Shown here: positions 46,060 through 57,000 of the stretch, piece after piece
Position numbering within the stretch: the first letter of the stretch is position 1
Layout: each line of letters starts with the position of its first letter
Assembly (NCBI GenBank): GCA_964654545.1
Contig: CAZZIU010000009.1
Coordinates: 1 to 64,000, forward strand
Direction of reading: 5' to 3'
DNA: 64,000 bases
Source: JABMOV01 sp964654545
Lineage (GTDB): Bacteria > Fidelibacterota > Marinisomatia > Marinisomatales > JABMOV01
Translations under genes and position numbers: made by a program
The notes under the pieces: generated by a model
Databases searched by the model: none
Told to the model about the DNA's origin: nothing
What the model saw: only the letters and a program-made list of their open reading frames with translations

Positions 46060-48081
46060 ATGAAGTCAGGATTCCTGATTTTTATTGGAATATCTATCGG
46101 ATATTTCTTGTGTGGACAATCGTACTCTCTCAATACGGATGACATCATATTTATAGTTGGAGGTGATACAATCGACCAACCTATGACTGGTGGGTTTAAT
46201 CAGCCTGATCCAAGATTTATTGATTGGGATAACGATGGCTGGGATGATATTTTTTTAAATGATAGAGATGGAAGGTTGCAATACTGGAGAAGGACGCCTG
46301 ACACCAATACACCACATTACCGATTACTTTCAAAATCCTTTCAGAATTTGATTGTGGGTAATTGGTTTGTATTCAATGATTTTGATGGCGATAATGATAA
46401 AGATCTACTTTGTCATGCTATTGCAACAAGTGGCGTGAGCTACTATGAAAATATTAACGGCGTTTTTACTATGATTACGGAGCAGCTTATTGATGATGAT
46501 GGTAATCCTGTCGATGGGGGCCAAGTGGTAATTCCTACTATTGCTAATATTAATAATGATCAATTTGTTGATTATTTTATTGGTGATGTTGGAGGCCATG
46601 TCGCTTATTATAAAGGAACTGGATTTGATAATTCTGGCCCTCATTTTCGCTTAGAAACAATTCATTTTGAAGATATTGAAATTGTCTGGACCCCAAATAG
46701 GCACGGAGCAAATGCCATTGAGTTTTTTGACTTGGATAATGATGGTGATCTGGATTTACTGTGGGGCGACTTTTACCAACCGGGTATGTTTTACCTGGAA
46801 AATTTTGGAAACCCCAGCGAACCAGATTTTAATCATGAATTAATGGTAGAAGACTTTTTAGAAACAGCTGGTGGTATTACAGCCGGATACAATATTCCAA
46901 GAATTTCAGACGTTGATGATGATGGGGATGGGGATCTCATTGTTGGGGTTATTTCCGGCGCCTATGGTCAGGATTTTATAAATAACCTTTTGTTTTTTCG
47001 CAACACGGGTACGGTTACAAATTGGTCTTTTGAATTAGAAACAAGGCACTATTTACCGGGATTGGATTTTATTGCACAGAGCCACCCCACGTTTATAGAT
47101 ATTGACGATGACGGGGATGATGATTTGTTTGTAGGTACAAAATTCAATCAGGAAAATCCGGGTTGGTCAGGACAGATCTATTTTTTTAGAAATATAATGT
47201 CCAATGAAAATCCAGTTTTCAGTCTTGAAGATTCAGCATATTTTGGTCGGGAACTTGGCTCAGCGCTTGCCCCTGTATTTGTTGATTTGGATAATGATAA
47301 TGACTTTGATGCCTATATTGGAGAATTTAACGGGGGAATAATACATTATGATAATGTTGGGTCTGCTAATATGGCTGAATGGCAGGAGTCCGATCCCTTT
47401 TTAGGCCTGGATCTTGTGGGAAATGCAACGCCTGCCTTTGGTGATTTAGACAATGACGGCGATATTGATTTTGCTTGCGGAGATAAAATTGGAAATCTAT
47501 TTATATATGTAAACGATGAACAAGCTTCTGAACCACAATTTACCTTGTATAGGTCTTTAGACGTCGGGAATTATTCAAGTCCAACTATTTATGGTGGAAA
47601 AGTAATTATTGGAACCGAATCCGGGTCAATCTATCAATGGAGCATCGATAATCCAGATAGTGTGATTTTGCTTGATATGCCATTTACAGGGAAATATGCG
47701 ACACCGACAATTTTTCAAATGGAAATAGATGCTTTTAATGCAGTGATTGGGACAGCTGGTGGCGGATTAATTCATCTTGTTCATAACGATACATTAAATA
47801 CCCACGGCAGTTTTAAATATCTATCAATGCCAAGCCTAATTCCATATCCAAATCCAGCAAATCCACACCTAACTATTTCAATTAATGTCCCTAATGAAAA
47901 TATATACAAAATTTCATTAATTAATTTGAATGGAAGGGAAGTTGAAGAAGTTTGGAACGGATATTTAAGTGATGGTTATCACAAGTTTGTAACCAGAAGA
48001 AAGTTGGCTTCAGGGATATATATTATCTATTGTAATTCTGAACAACATACCATTTCTTCAAAGGTAACTGTAATAAAATAA
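46060..48081 (+). CDS. Secreted FG-GAP/VCBS repeat protein with type IX-like sorting domain
   Basis: A 673-residue protein with a signal peptide and repeated FG-GAP/VCBS calcium-binding units (DWDNDGWDDIF, DFDGDNDKDL, DLDNDGDLDL, DVDDDGDGDL, DIDDDGDDDL, DLDNDGDIDF), probably an integrin-like propeller. The last 80 residues (YPNPANPHLTISI…ISSKVTVIK) match the type A C-terminal sorting domain used by type IX secretion. It starts two bases after the pentaheme gene. It may present or anchor the cytochrome module on the surface; this is inference. Confidence 0.88.
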   Translation: MKSGFLIFIGISIGYFLCGQSYSLNTDDIIFIVGGDTIDQPMTGGFNQPDPRFIDWDNDGWDDIFLNDRDGRLQYWRRTPDTNTPHYRLLSKSFQNLIVGNWFVFNDFDGDNDKDLLCHAIATSGVSYYENINGVFTMITEQLIDDDGNPVDGGQVVIPTIANINNDQFVDYFIGDVGGHVAYYKGTGFDNSGPHFRLETIHFEDIEIVWTPNRHGANAIEFFDLDNDGDLDLLWGDFYQPGMFYLENFGNPSEPDFNHELMVEDFLETAGGITAGYNIPRISDVDDDGDGDLIVGVISGAYGQDFINNLLFFRNTGTVTNWSFELETRHYLPGLDFIAQSHPTFIDIDDDGDDDLFVGTKFNQENPGWSGQIYFFRNIMSNENPVFSLEDSAYFGRELGSALAPVFVDLDNDNDFDAYIGEFNGGIIHYDNVGSANMAEWQESDPFLGLDLVGNATPAFGDLDNDGDIDFACGDKIGNLFIYVNDEQASEPQFTLYRSLDVGNYSSPTIYGGKVIIGTESGSIYQWSIDNPDSVILLDMPFTGKYATPTIFQMEIDAFNAVIGTAGGGLIHLVHNDTLNTHGSFKYLSMPSLIPYPNPANPHLTISINVPNENIYKISLINLNGREVEEVWNGYLSDGYHKFVTRRKLASGIYIIYCNSEQHTISSKVTVIK

Positions 48082-48175
48082 TTACCCTTTTATGGTTACC
48101 AAAATTCAAAAATATTACTTTATAGTAGTTGACATAAATATTCGTTGACGTAAATTTCGCAGTATATATGCGACT

Positions 48176-48195
48176 TTAATGTCGAAAAACATTAA
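48176..48195. promoter_or_regulatory. Short inverted repeat upstream of the large secreted protein gene
   Basis: TTAATG and CATTAA form a perfect six-base dyad around an eight-base spacer, 36 bases before the ATG. Upstream, TTGACA at 48129 could be part of a promoter, but no convincing -10 element is spaced correctly. A possible operator or leader hairpin. Confidence 0.3.
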
Positions 48196-48230
48196 TAGAC
48201 TACCAATATCAACGTAACTAGGAGGGATCC

Positions 48231-51200
48231 ATGTCAAACCATTCGCGGTCCATTATTTTTATTCTACTTGTTCTGAGCACTTCGATTGTTTTAAGCCAAG
48301 AACTATGCCCACCATTTGGTGTATCAGTCTTTGAAGGCGATACAGAATTAGTGGTTTCCTGGAATGAACCGATTGGAAGTGTCGGTTGTGGCGATGAAGG
48401 AATTCCCTCTTTGCCGTTCAGCGCAACCGGTACAAACGCTGGAATGGGGGATGATTGGGACGTAGCTGGTGGTGATGGAGAAGATTATACATTCACCCTG
48501 AATTTATCAGACGCTGTCGTTTTGGATATTGACCTTTGTTCAGCAACTACAGACTACGATAGCAAACTAGAAGTGTTCACTGCTGATGCGGCTTGTGTTG
48601 CAACCTCTACTGGTTATTATGATGATGATGGTACTTTTGGATCATGTCCTGAAAGTCCGGCACCCTATACGCCAAGTCATCTAGAAAATGTAGCGCTGGA
48701 TGCTGGACAATATTACATTGTCGTTGATGGATTTGGTGGAGCCACAGGTAATTTTGAAATTTTTGTAACTGAAGTTACTGGACGCGGCGCTATTGCTGAT
48801 TTTAAAGCTGCCATAAATGAAGAGGCAGAAAAGCTCCTTGATCTAGGAGGTACACAGGATGATGTGGATGCATTATGGGCTGATGCCAGAGATCATATGT
48901 CTGTAACGGATAATTCCCGTGAGATCTCACCAGAATGCGGAACCTTTGTCAGCTACGAAGTTTATGATGCATCTGATAACAGTCTGGTTGGTACAGTAAA
49001 TGATGGAAGTTTACAATATCTGGTAACAGGTGTAACCAACTATACCGAATATTGTTATTATGTAAAGACCGTTTATAGCGAAGGATCTTCAGCAAATTCG
49101 GATACTGCCTGTGGAATACCGGCTCCATACGTACCCGATGCACCAACAAATGTTGGCGTGATCGTGGGTGATGAAGAATTGACGATGAGTTGGACACCTT
49201 CCACAGTCCCAAATGTTGGTTTGGGATATACAGAGACCTTCGAAGTACCTGACCTTGCAGCAATGTGGTCGGTAGAAGGCAACTGGGCAATAGAAGATGG
49301 TGTGGGAAATCCAGATTTTGGCGCTGTATTCAATTGGAGTCCTTCTACAACAAATTATGATTACAGTATGTATTCAATGCTTTTACCGGTTGGTGATACA
49401 ACCGATGTAGACGTTGTATATGATTTGTATTTCAGCGATTGGGCTGGAGATGGCATGGAACATTTATCGGTTGAACTCTGGGTAGACGGTGCCTGGGTCG
49501 TTTTACAGGATCATGCAAATACTGGAGATATTGATTGGACAACATTTACACATACTATTACTGACGTTAGTGGTACAACCCAAATTCGATTTCGGGCTTA
49601 TGGAGCAGACTCCTTTAATATAAATTGGTGGTTTGTTGATAATGTAAGTCTGTTGGAAAATATGACCGGGAGAGAAATCACTAATTCAACTATTTCAGCA
49701 ATGGGAGATTATTTAGGCGGAACAACAATGGATATTGCGTTCTCATTGTATTATGAATCTTCAGATGTTGAGTATCTGGATGGTGCATTTATGACTTTCC
49801 CAGCAGGATTTACTGTGAATAGCGCTAGTGACATAGGTGGATTAGTATTTAATGGTGAAACTGGTGACAGTGTATCCTGGGGAGAATGGAATGATGACGG
49901 ATTTGGTGAACAAAATGCAAATGCTGATTTTACCGTAAACGTCACTATTGATGGCGGTGTAAGTGGTCCGCAAACAATTGGTTGGGGACTCTCAGGTGAT
50001 ACCTGGGGTGGCGATCCTCACGATGTATCTGGAACACTTATTTTGAATGAAACATCCTTTAATGAATATGATTTCATGGGATACGATGTATTTATTGACG
50101 GTGTTGTGCAGAATGATGTTCCTACGCCTAGCACCATGTGGTTGTTTGACGGATTGACTAATTTACAGGAATATGAACTTGGTGTTTCCGCAAGACATTT
50201 CCCAAGTTATTCCAGCGATACAATTACTGTATTAGCTACCCCGCAGTATTTGTTTGGCGATATTGCCGGTTATATTCTTGATCCAAACGGTGATCCTTTG
50301 GATAGTGCAATCGTTGATGCCGGTGGTGTTGTCGATACAACTGGAGCTGACGGATATTATTTCCTTTGGAACCTTAATCCTGGGGTATACACTGTAAAAG
50401 CCCAACGTCACAATTTTGAATACAGCGACGCTGAAGTTGAAGTTGTGGCAGGTCCAGATCCTTATGCACTGGATTTAACGCTGCAACCCCAGTTGGCACG
50501 TGCCACCGGTTTGGTTGCCATGGGCGGAGACTCGGAAGTATCACTTGTTTGGCATATGCCAGGTGGTGAAACTGACTACGACTTGTTCTACTATGATGAT
50601 GCATTCGAAGCACAAATTGGTTGTGGGGGCGGATGTGAATTTGGTGTTCGCTTTACACCTCCAGGCTATCCTGCCGCTTTGAATTCATTACTAATTTCTG
50701 TACAAGGTGATGCGAGTGTAGTAGATGGTAATATAATTGCTTATGTTGATCCATCTGGTGCAGCTGCTGGCCCAGTCGGTGATTATGTCGTATTAGCCAG
50801 TGGTTTGGATTTATCATCGCCAGACGGAGGATTAGCGCAATACCTCGTTGATGTTAGCGATGCAGGGTTCGTCATCCCCTCTGGTGACGCGTATATTATG
50901 ATTCAGGAGAATAGCAGTGGATTCATGGGTATTGCCAATGATATAGAACCACAAACCCCAGAATTCTATGATAGAAACTGGGTTTTCTCCGGCGGAGCCT
51001 ATACGACCATATTTGACGCTGTTGGTGGTGATCCTAGCTTAACGGGTGATTTCGGAGTGCTAGGAACATTCTTTGGAGCAGCAGGCCGCTCAATTACCAC
51101 TGACGCAACCGGACGTATTGTCGAATTGCCAAGCATGGATGTTGTTCCTACCCAGCACACGGGTGTATTTAGAACGACGTATCCAAACACCGGTGAGAGA

Positions 51201-52370
51201 TCTATTGGAAGAAATCCTGATTATGTATCCTTATTACAGGGTACGTACGTTCCAGTATCCCCAATGGATGCATCACGTGAGGATAGTTTGCTTGGGTTCA
51301 GTGTTTACCACATGACGACAGAAGGAGATACATTGGTGGCTGAAACAGTCGGAAACGATACCACTGCTGTGATTTCCGTTCCGGTTAATTATATTGAATA
51401 CTGTTACAATGTGACAGCCTGGTGGTCTACAGACAGCTACGGTGATTTGGAATCGAAACCATCCGGTGAATCGTGTACAGTACCTTATACGTCTGGTGAT
51501 GCTGATTTTGATAGTGACGTTGATTTGAGTGATGTGGTTGCAGTAGTTGATTTTATTCTGGAAATCACTGTTCCTTCACCAGATCAATTCAGAAACTGTG
51601 ACTTCAATAATGATGAGGCTATTAATGTAGCTGACCTTGTCATGATGATTGATGTCATCTATGGTGGCGCAGGGAAATTTATTGCCTTCGATCAAGATGC
51701 AATTGCTGACCTTGCACTTCTCATGGATGATGCGACTGCATTAAAACTTAATCTCATCTATGATGGCGTAGTAAGAGGACTGCAGTTCACCATTGATTAT
51801 GATCAATCGCAAATGCAAATCCATGCTCCACAATTGTATAAAATGCAGGACAATGTCATTGTGACAACCAGTGAAAAAGAAGCAGGTAAATTAAATGTTG
51901 TCGTAGCCAATATTGGCGGCGGCTCACTTGATTTTTCAAGTGGAACTTTATTAAATCTACCATTTGATATTGTTGGTGGATCAGGTGAAGCAGCAAACAT
52001 TACGTTGAAGAATTCAACACTTGCTGGTCCCGCCGGTGAATTAATACCTGTGAATGAAAGATCAACAAGTATTGACATTGTTGGACTACCTGGTACATTT
52101 GCACTGCATCAGAACTATCCAAATCCGTTCAACCCAACAACTGAAATCAGATTCGATCTTCCTGATGTAAGTAATGTTAAGTTGACGGTATATAACTTGA
52201 AAGGTCAACAGGTTCGCACATTGGTTGCAAATCAAATGGAAGCTGGATTTCATACAGTCATTTGGAATGGCCAAAATGACAAGGGCAATCCGGTGGCATC
52301 GGGAATGTATTTATACATGATTGATGCTGGATCCTTCCATGATATGAAAAAGATGCTACTACTGAAATAA
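48231..52370 (+). CDS. Large secreted multidomain protein with dockerin-like, cohesin-like and sorting domains
   Basis: A 1379-residue protein with a strong ribosome binding site (AGGAGG) and signal peptide. In order it shows a PPC-like beta domain (about 60-180), fibronectin III-like segments, a MAM/jelly-roll-like region (about 340-480), a carboxypeptidase regulatory-like domain (about 680-745), and two EF-hand-like dockerin repeats (DADFDSDVDLSDVVAVVDFI and NCDFNNDEAINVADLVMMI, about 1088-1145). A cohesin-like beta domain (about 1160-1275) and the QNYPNPFNPTTEI C-terminal sorting domain complete it. No catalytic domain is recognised. It is probably a surface adhesin or scaffold exported by a type IX-like pathway. 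Confidence 0.85.
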   Translation: MSNHSRSIIFILLVLSTSIVLSQELCPPFGVSVFEGDTELVVSWNEPIGSVGCGDEGIPSLPFSATGTNAGMGDDWDVAGGDGEDYTFTLNLSDAVVLDIDLCSATTDYDSKLEVFTADAACVATSTGYYDDDGTFGSCPESPAPYTPSHLENVALDAGQYYIVVDGFGGATGNFEIFVTEVTGRGAIADFKAAINEEAEKLLDLGGTQDDVDALWADARDHMSVTDNSREISPECGTFVSYEVYDASDNSLVGTVNDGSLQYLVTGVTNYTEYCYYVKTVYSEGSSANSDTACGIPAPYVPDAPTNVGVIVGDEELTMSWTPSTVPNVGLGYTETFEVPDLAAMWSVEGNWAIEDGVGNPDFGAVFNWSPSTTNYDYSMYSMLLPVGDTTDVDVVYDLYFSDWAGDGMEHLSVELWVDGAWVVLQDHANTGDIDWTTFTHTITDVSGTTQIRFRAYGADSFNINWWFVDNVSLLENMTGREITNSTISAMGDYLGGTTMDIAFSLYYESSDVEYLDGAFMTFPAGFTVNSASDIGGLVFNGETGDSVSWGEWNDDGFGEQNANADFTVNVTIDGGVSGPQTIGWGLSGDTWGGDPHDVSGTLILNETSFNEYDFMGYDVFIDGVVQNDVPTPSTMWLFDGLTNLQEYELGVSARHFPSYSSDTITVLATPQYLFGDIAGYILDPNGDPLDSAIVDAGGVVDTTGADGYYFLWNLNPGVYTVKAQRHNFEYSDAEVEVVAGPDPYALDLTLQPQLARATGLVAMGGDSEVSLVWHMPGGETDYDLFYYDDAFEAQIGCGGGCEFGVRFTPPGYPAALNSLLISVQGDASVVDGNIIAYVDPSGAAAGPVGDYVVLASGLDLSSPDGGLAQYLVDVSDAGFVIPSGDAYIMIQENSSGFMGIANDIEPQTPEFYDRNWVFSGGAYTTIFDAVGGDPSLTGDFGVLGTFFGAAGRSITTDATGRIVELPSMDVVPTQHTGVFRTTYPNTGERSIGRNPDYVSLLQGTYVPVSPMDASREDSLLGFSVYHMTTEGDTLVAETVGNDTTAVISVPVNYIEYCYNVTAWWSTDSYGDLESKPSGESCTVPYTSGDADFDSDVDLSDVVAVVDFILEITVPSPDQFRNCDFNNDEAINVADLVMMIDVIYGGAGKFIAFDQDAIADLALLMDDATALKLNLIYDGVVRGLQFTIDYDQSQMQIHAPQLYKMQDNVIVTTSEKEAGKLNVVVANIGGGSLDFSSGTLLNLPFDIVGGSGEAANITLKNSTLAGPAGELIPVNERSTSIDIVGLPGTFALHQNYPNPFNPTTEIRFDLPDVSNVKLTVYNLKGQQVRTLVANQMEAGFHTVIWNGQNDKGNPVASGMYLYMIDAGSFHDMKKMLLLK

Positions 52371-52394
52371 TCCTGGTTCTGATCTAATACTATG

Positions 52395-52430
52395 ACAGTC
52401 CCGGTCACGTGGTGATCGGGACTGTTTTAT
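52395..52430 (+). terminator. Rho-independent terminator after the large secreted protein gene
   Basis: ACAGTCCCG (52395-52403) pairs with CGGGACTGT (52417-52425) around a 13-base loop and is followed by TTTTATTAT. It lies 25 bases beyond the stop codon. Confidence 0.85.
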
Positions 52431-52508
52431 TATACAGGGAACTGTTGCATTGTTCTGACGTATTGAAAACAGATTTTTAGCAAGAAACCAAAAATATTGG
52501 AGTATCAA

Positions 52509-53891
52509 ATGCAAAAAAGGTTAACAATCATTTCAATTATATTTGTGACCTACCTATTTGCTCAAAATTCTATTGTGGGTCAATTCAGTCAGGCTTTTGC
52601 AGATGCAGCCGAAAAAGCTAATCCGGCGGTGGTGACAATTAAGACTGAAAAGAAAGTTCAAATGGACCAATTTCATTCTCAGTTTGACAATAGGATGTTT
52701 CCATTTTTCGAATTTCCCAGAGAGTACAACAGCAACGCACTGGGTTCCGGTGTTATCGTCGATCAAACGAAGGGGTATGTCCTGACGAATAACCATGTTG
52801 TGGATGATGCGGATCAAATAACAGTTGTTCTCATTGATAAAAGGGAAGTTTCAGCGACAATTATCGGCAAAGACCCCAAATCAGATTTAGCGGTATTACA
52901 AATTAGCGCAGACAATTTACATGAGCTGGAATTAGGAAATTCTGATAAAGTACGGGTAGGTGAATGGGTATTGGCGGTTGGGAGTCCTTTTTCAACGAAT
53001 TTGAGCCATACGGTTACGGCAGGTATTGTAAGTGCCCTTGGCAGGAGTAACATTATTTCCAATCAAAATTATGAAGATTTTATACAAACCGATGCGGCTA
53101 TAAATCCGGGAAATAGTGGCGGAGCGTTGTTGAATATGTCTGGTGAACTAATTGGAATTAATACGGCGATTGCAACTGGTGGGACCGAAAGAGCAAACAG
53201 AGGTGTTGGTTTCGCCATTCCATCCAATATGGCACGGAAAGTCATGAATGATCTGATTGATAAAGGGTATGTGGTTCGATCTTGGTTAGGTGTATATATA
53301 CAGCCTATTGATCAGAAAATGGCGAAAGGGCTGGATCTGGACTTCCTGGACGGTGCATTGGTAAACGATATTGTGGATGATAGTCCTGCTGAAAAGGCTG
53401 GCATGAAAAAAGGTGACGTGATTGTGGAGTTTGAAGGTGAGAAGGTAAAGGATCCATCGCATCTTAAAAATATTGTGTCATCTACTAAACCTGGTACCAG
53501 ATCTGACGTCATGGTATTTCGAGATGGAAAAACAAAAATGATGCATGTTACGCTCGAGGAACTGGAAAACGAACCGCAAGTATTTGCAGCCAATAATACC
53601 GATCATGAACAGAATTTTGGAATGCAAGTGCAGGATATATCTCCTGGAATTGCCGATCTTTACAAACTGGAAGGGGATGCCCGTGGCGTTGTGGTGACCG
53701 AAATTATTCCAGGAAGTCATGCGGCTAAAGCTGGTATCATGGTTGGTGATATCATCTCACGAATAGGGAAGCAAGATGTGAACTCAGTTAAAGAATTCAG
53801 AAAATTGGTAAAGACTGCAGAGAAGGATGACACCGTTTTATTTCTCGTAAAACGTGATGGTGTTTCCAGATTTTATGCCGTAGATCAATAG
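52509..53891 (+). CDS. Do/HtrA-family periplasmic serine protease
   Basis: A 460-residue DegQ/HtrA-type protease with a signal peptide (cleavage after LFAQ). The catalytic triad lies in LTNNHVVDDAD (His), DLAVLQI (Asp) and INPGNSGGALL (Ser). Two PDZ domains follow (about 265-345 and 370-455). The ATG at 52509 is chosen over TTG at 52497 because GGAG lies seven bases before it. It is a stand-alone gene between two terminators and handles misfolded envelope proteins. Confidence 0.95.
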   Translation: MQKRLTIISIIFVTYLFAQNSIVGQFSQAFADAAEKANPAVVTIKTEKKVQMDQFHSQFDNRMFPFFEFPREYNSNALGSGVIVDQTKGYVLTNNHVVDDADQITVVLIDKREVSATIIGKDPKSDLAVLQISADNLHELELGNSDKVRVGEWVLAVGSPFSTNLSHTVTAGIVSALGRSNIISNQNYEDFIQTDAAINPGNSGGALLNMSGELIGINTAIATGGTERANRGVGFAIPSNMARKVMNDLIDKGYVVRSWLGVYIQPIDQKMAKGLDLDFLDGALVNDIVDDSPAEKAGMKKGDVIVEFEGEKVKDPSHLKNIVSSTKPGTRSDVMVFRDGKTKMMHVTLEELENEPQVFAANNTDHEQNFGMQVQDISPGIADLYKLEGDARGVVVTEIIPGSHAAKAGIMVGDIISRIGKQDVNSVKEFRKLVKTAEKDDTVLFLVKRDGVSRFYAVDQ

Positions 53892-53910
53892 AAAATTTAA
53901 AAATCCATTC

Positions 53911-53940
53911 AAAAAAGTCCCCCATTCGGGGACTTTTTTG
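53911..53940 (+). terminator. Rho-independent terminator after the HtrA protease gene
   Basis: AAAAAAGTCCCC (53911-53922) pairs with GGGGACTTTTTT (53928-53939) around a five-base loop, ending in a T run. The A-run on the other side means it could act on both strands. Confidence 0.92.
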
Positions 53941-54030
53941 TCTAATTAATTGTAGTCATTCCATTGGAAAACGACGTGATACAAGGTAATTTTTAAGTCT
54001 CTAAATAATTAATAATTGTAAAAAATACAC

Positions 54031-57000
54031 ATGTCAATACATAAGGTCGACCCAAAAGTTGATTTCATAGCTCACGAGCACCAAATACTTGAGTTCTGGC
54101 AGAAGAATGACATCTTTGCCAAACGAGTGAAAGCAAATGAAGGAAAACCTCGTTGGAGTTTTTTAGATGGTCCAATTACGGCCAATAATCCAATGGGTGT
54201 TCATCATGCCTGGGGTCGCACTCTCAAGGACATGTATCAACGTTACAAGGCAATGCGTGGGTTCGAATTACGATACCAGAATGGTTTTGATTGTCAAGGG
54301 CTCTGGGTAGAAATTGAGGTTGAAAAGGAACTTGGTTTCTCTTCAAAAAGAGATGTGCAGGAATATGGGATTGAAAAGTTTGTCAATCTTTGTAAAGAAC
54401 GCGTATACAAATATTCAAAAATTCAAACGGACCAATCAAAGCGTCTTGGTTATTGGATGGATTGGGATAATTCCTATTATACAATGTCCGATGAAAATAA
54501 TTATACAATATGGACATTCCTGAAAAAACTGTTTGACCAGGGTAAGATTTACCGCGGCACGGATGTGGTACCGTGGAGTGGCCGTTCGGGCACATCCTAT
54601 TCACAAATGGAAATTATTGAAGGACGAAAACTGGTTGCACATGACGCAGTATTTATCCGTTTTCCTTTAAAAAACAGAGAAAAAGAATATCTTCTGGTTT
54701 GGACGACCACTCCCTGGACACTAACATCCAACGTGGCGGCAGCAGTAAACGTCGATTTAGATTATGTTTGTATTAAAACGCCGGATGATTCAAAGTATTA
54801 CTTTGCCAAAGAAAACCTCACTTTTCAACGCCTGGAAAAGCAATTTAAAGAAAAGAAAAACTGGATTGATGGTGTCCCGAAACTAAAAACCATTGAGCAA
54901 ATATTTAAAGAACATGGTGGGTACGCCATTGAACGGTCCTTAAAAGGTGCTGAAATGATTGGTTGGGAATACGAAGGTCCCTATGACCATCTTCCAGCGC
55001 AACAGGAACCGGGAGGATACCCTTATGTGAAGGAGGATCTATTACAAAAGGGAATCCGTGGAATTGACGGACATAAAATAATTGCTGGCGGAAAAGACAA
55101 TGAGGGAAATCCTGTCGTGGTTGCGGGGGAAGGTACCGGAATTGTTCACATCGCACCCGGATGCGGAGACATTGACAATCGTATTGGAAAAAAACTAGGG
55201 CTTGTGGATATTGCTCCCCTGGATGATGAATCCAAATATATTGATGGATTTGATTGGCTTACTGGTAAAACGGCCACAGACGGATCCACCAAAGATGAAA
55301 TAATTCAAGATTTACGCGATAGGCAGCTTTTGCTGCATGTGGAGCAATATCCACATATCTATCCACATTGTTGGCGATCCGGTGATGAATTGGTATTCCG
55401 TATTGTGGATGAATGGTATATCAATATGGACTGGCGGAATAAAATTAAGAAGGTTGTTGATGAAATTGATTGGAAACCGGACTGGGGAAAAGACCGTGAA
55501 CATGAGTGGTTAGACAATATGGGTGATTGGATGATCTCTAAAAAGCGCTTTTGGGGGTTAGCATTACCAATATGGGTATTTGAAGATAAAAGTTTTTATG
55601 TTGTTGGATCAAAAGATGAACTAAAAGAATTGGCGGTTGACGGTTGGGAAGAATTTGAAGGGAATAGCCCTCACCGTCCATGGATTGATAAAGTTCGAAT
55701 ACGTCACCCCGAAACAGGACTCATTGGCACCCGAATAAAGGATGTTGGGAATCCCTGGTTAGATGCAGGTATTGTGCCCTATTCGACTATGGGATACATA
55801 TCGGATAAAGAATATTGGGAAAAATGGTTTCCTGCTGATTTCATTACTGAATGTTTTCCTGGCCAATTCCGCAATTGGTTTTACTCCTTATTGGCAATGA
55901 GTGCATTGTTGGAGGAAAAGGCACCTTTTAAAACATTATTGGGTCACGCTCTGGTTAAGGACGAAACTGGGAAGGATATGCATAAATCGTGGGGTAATGC
56001 AATCTGGTTTGATGATGCTGCTGAAGAAATGGGTGTGGACGTGATGCGCTGGATGTACGTCTCACAAAATGTGGAAAATAATCTACTCTTTGGTTATGAC
56101 CATGCCAATGATGTACGAAAGAAAATTATTACGCTGTGGAATACATATTCCTTTTTTGCCACGTACGCAGCATTAGATAATTTTGTTCCCCAGACGGATG
56201 GGTTGCTATCCAAGGATTTAACTTTATTGGATAAATGGATTTTATCAAAATTGCATTCCCTTGTCTTGGATGCCAACGAATTATTCGAACAATTCCAGGC
56301 CGATCGATTTATCCGGAAGCTAGACAAATTCCTAGAGGATTTATCCAATTGGTATATCCGGAGAAACAGAAGGCGTTTTTGGAAAAGTGAAGATGATAGC
56401 GATAAGCAGGCTGCCTATGATACGCTGTATGAAGTGTTGCTTACCTCCGTGAAGCTTCTGGCCCCAATTCTTCCATTTGTAACAGAGAAAATCTATCAGA
56501 ACCTGGTATGCAATGTGGATGAATCAGCACCGGAAAGTGTTCATTTATGTGATTATCCTCAAGCAGATGCACATTGGATTGATCATGAGCTGGAAATTCA
56601 GATAGATGCCCTAAAGCAGGTTGTAGAATTAGGCCGATCAGCGCGAAACAAGGCAAATTTGAAAATACGTCAACCGTTGGCAACCTTGGCATTTGTTACC
56701 AACGATGATTCTATAGCAGATTTTATATTTGAGCACCAGGATGTCGTTCTTGATGAATTAAATGTAAAGCACATGGATCGATTCGCTTCCCCAACCGAAT
56801 TAATTCAATATGAAGTGAAGCCAAATTTGCCAGCATTGGGACAATCCTACGGCAAGGATATGCAAGCGATTCGACAAAAAATAAATTCTATTGACCCTGT
56901 TGATTTGGTTTCAACGCTTAAAACAAAGGGAGAATTTTCGTTGGAGCTTGCAGATAAAGTTATTAATCTTACGACTGATCACATCCTTGTTGACATTGTT

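Noticed and set aside
48129..48165. TTGACA promoter before the large secreted protein
   Set aside because: No -10 box at suitable spacing; two TTGAC copies in AT-rich DNA are not enough.
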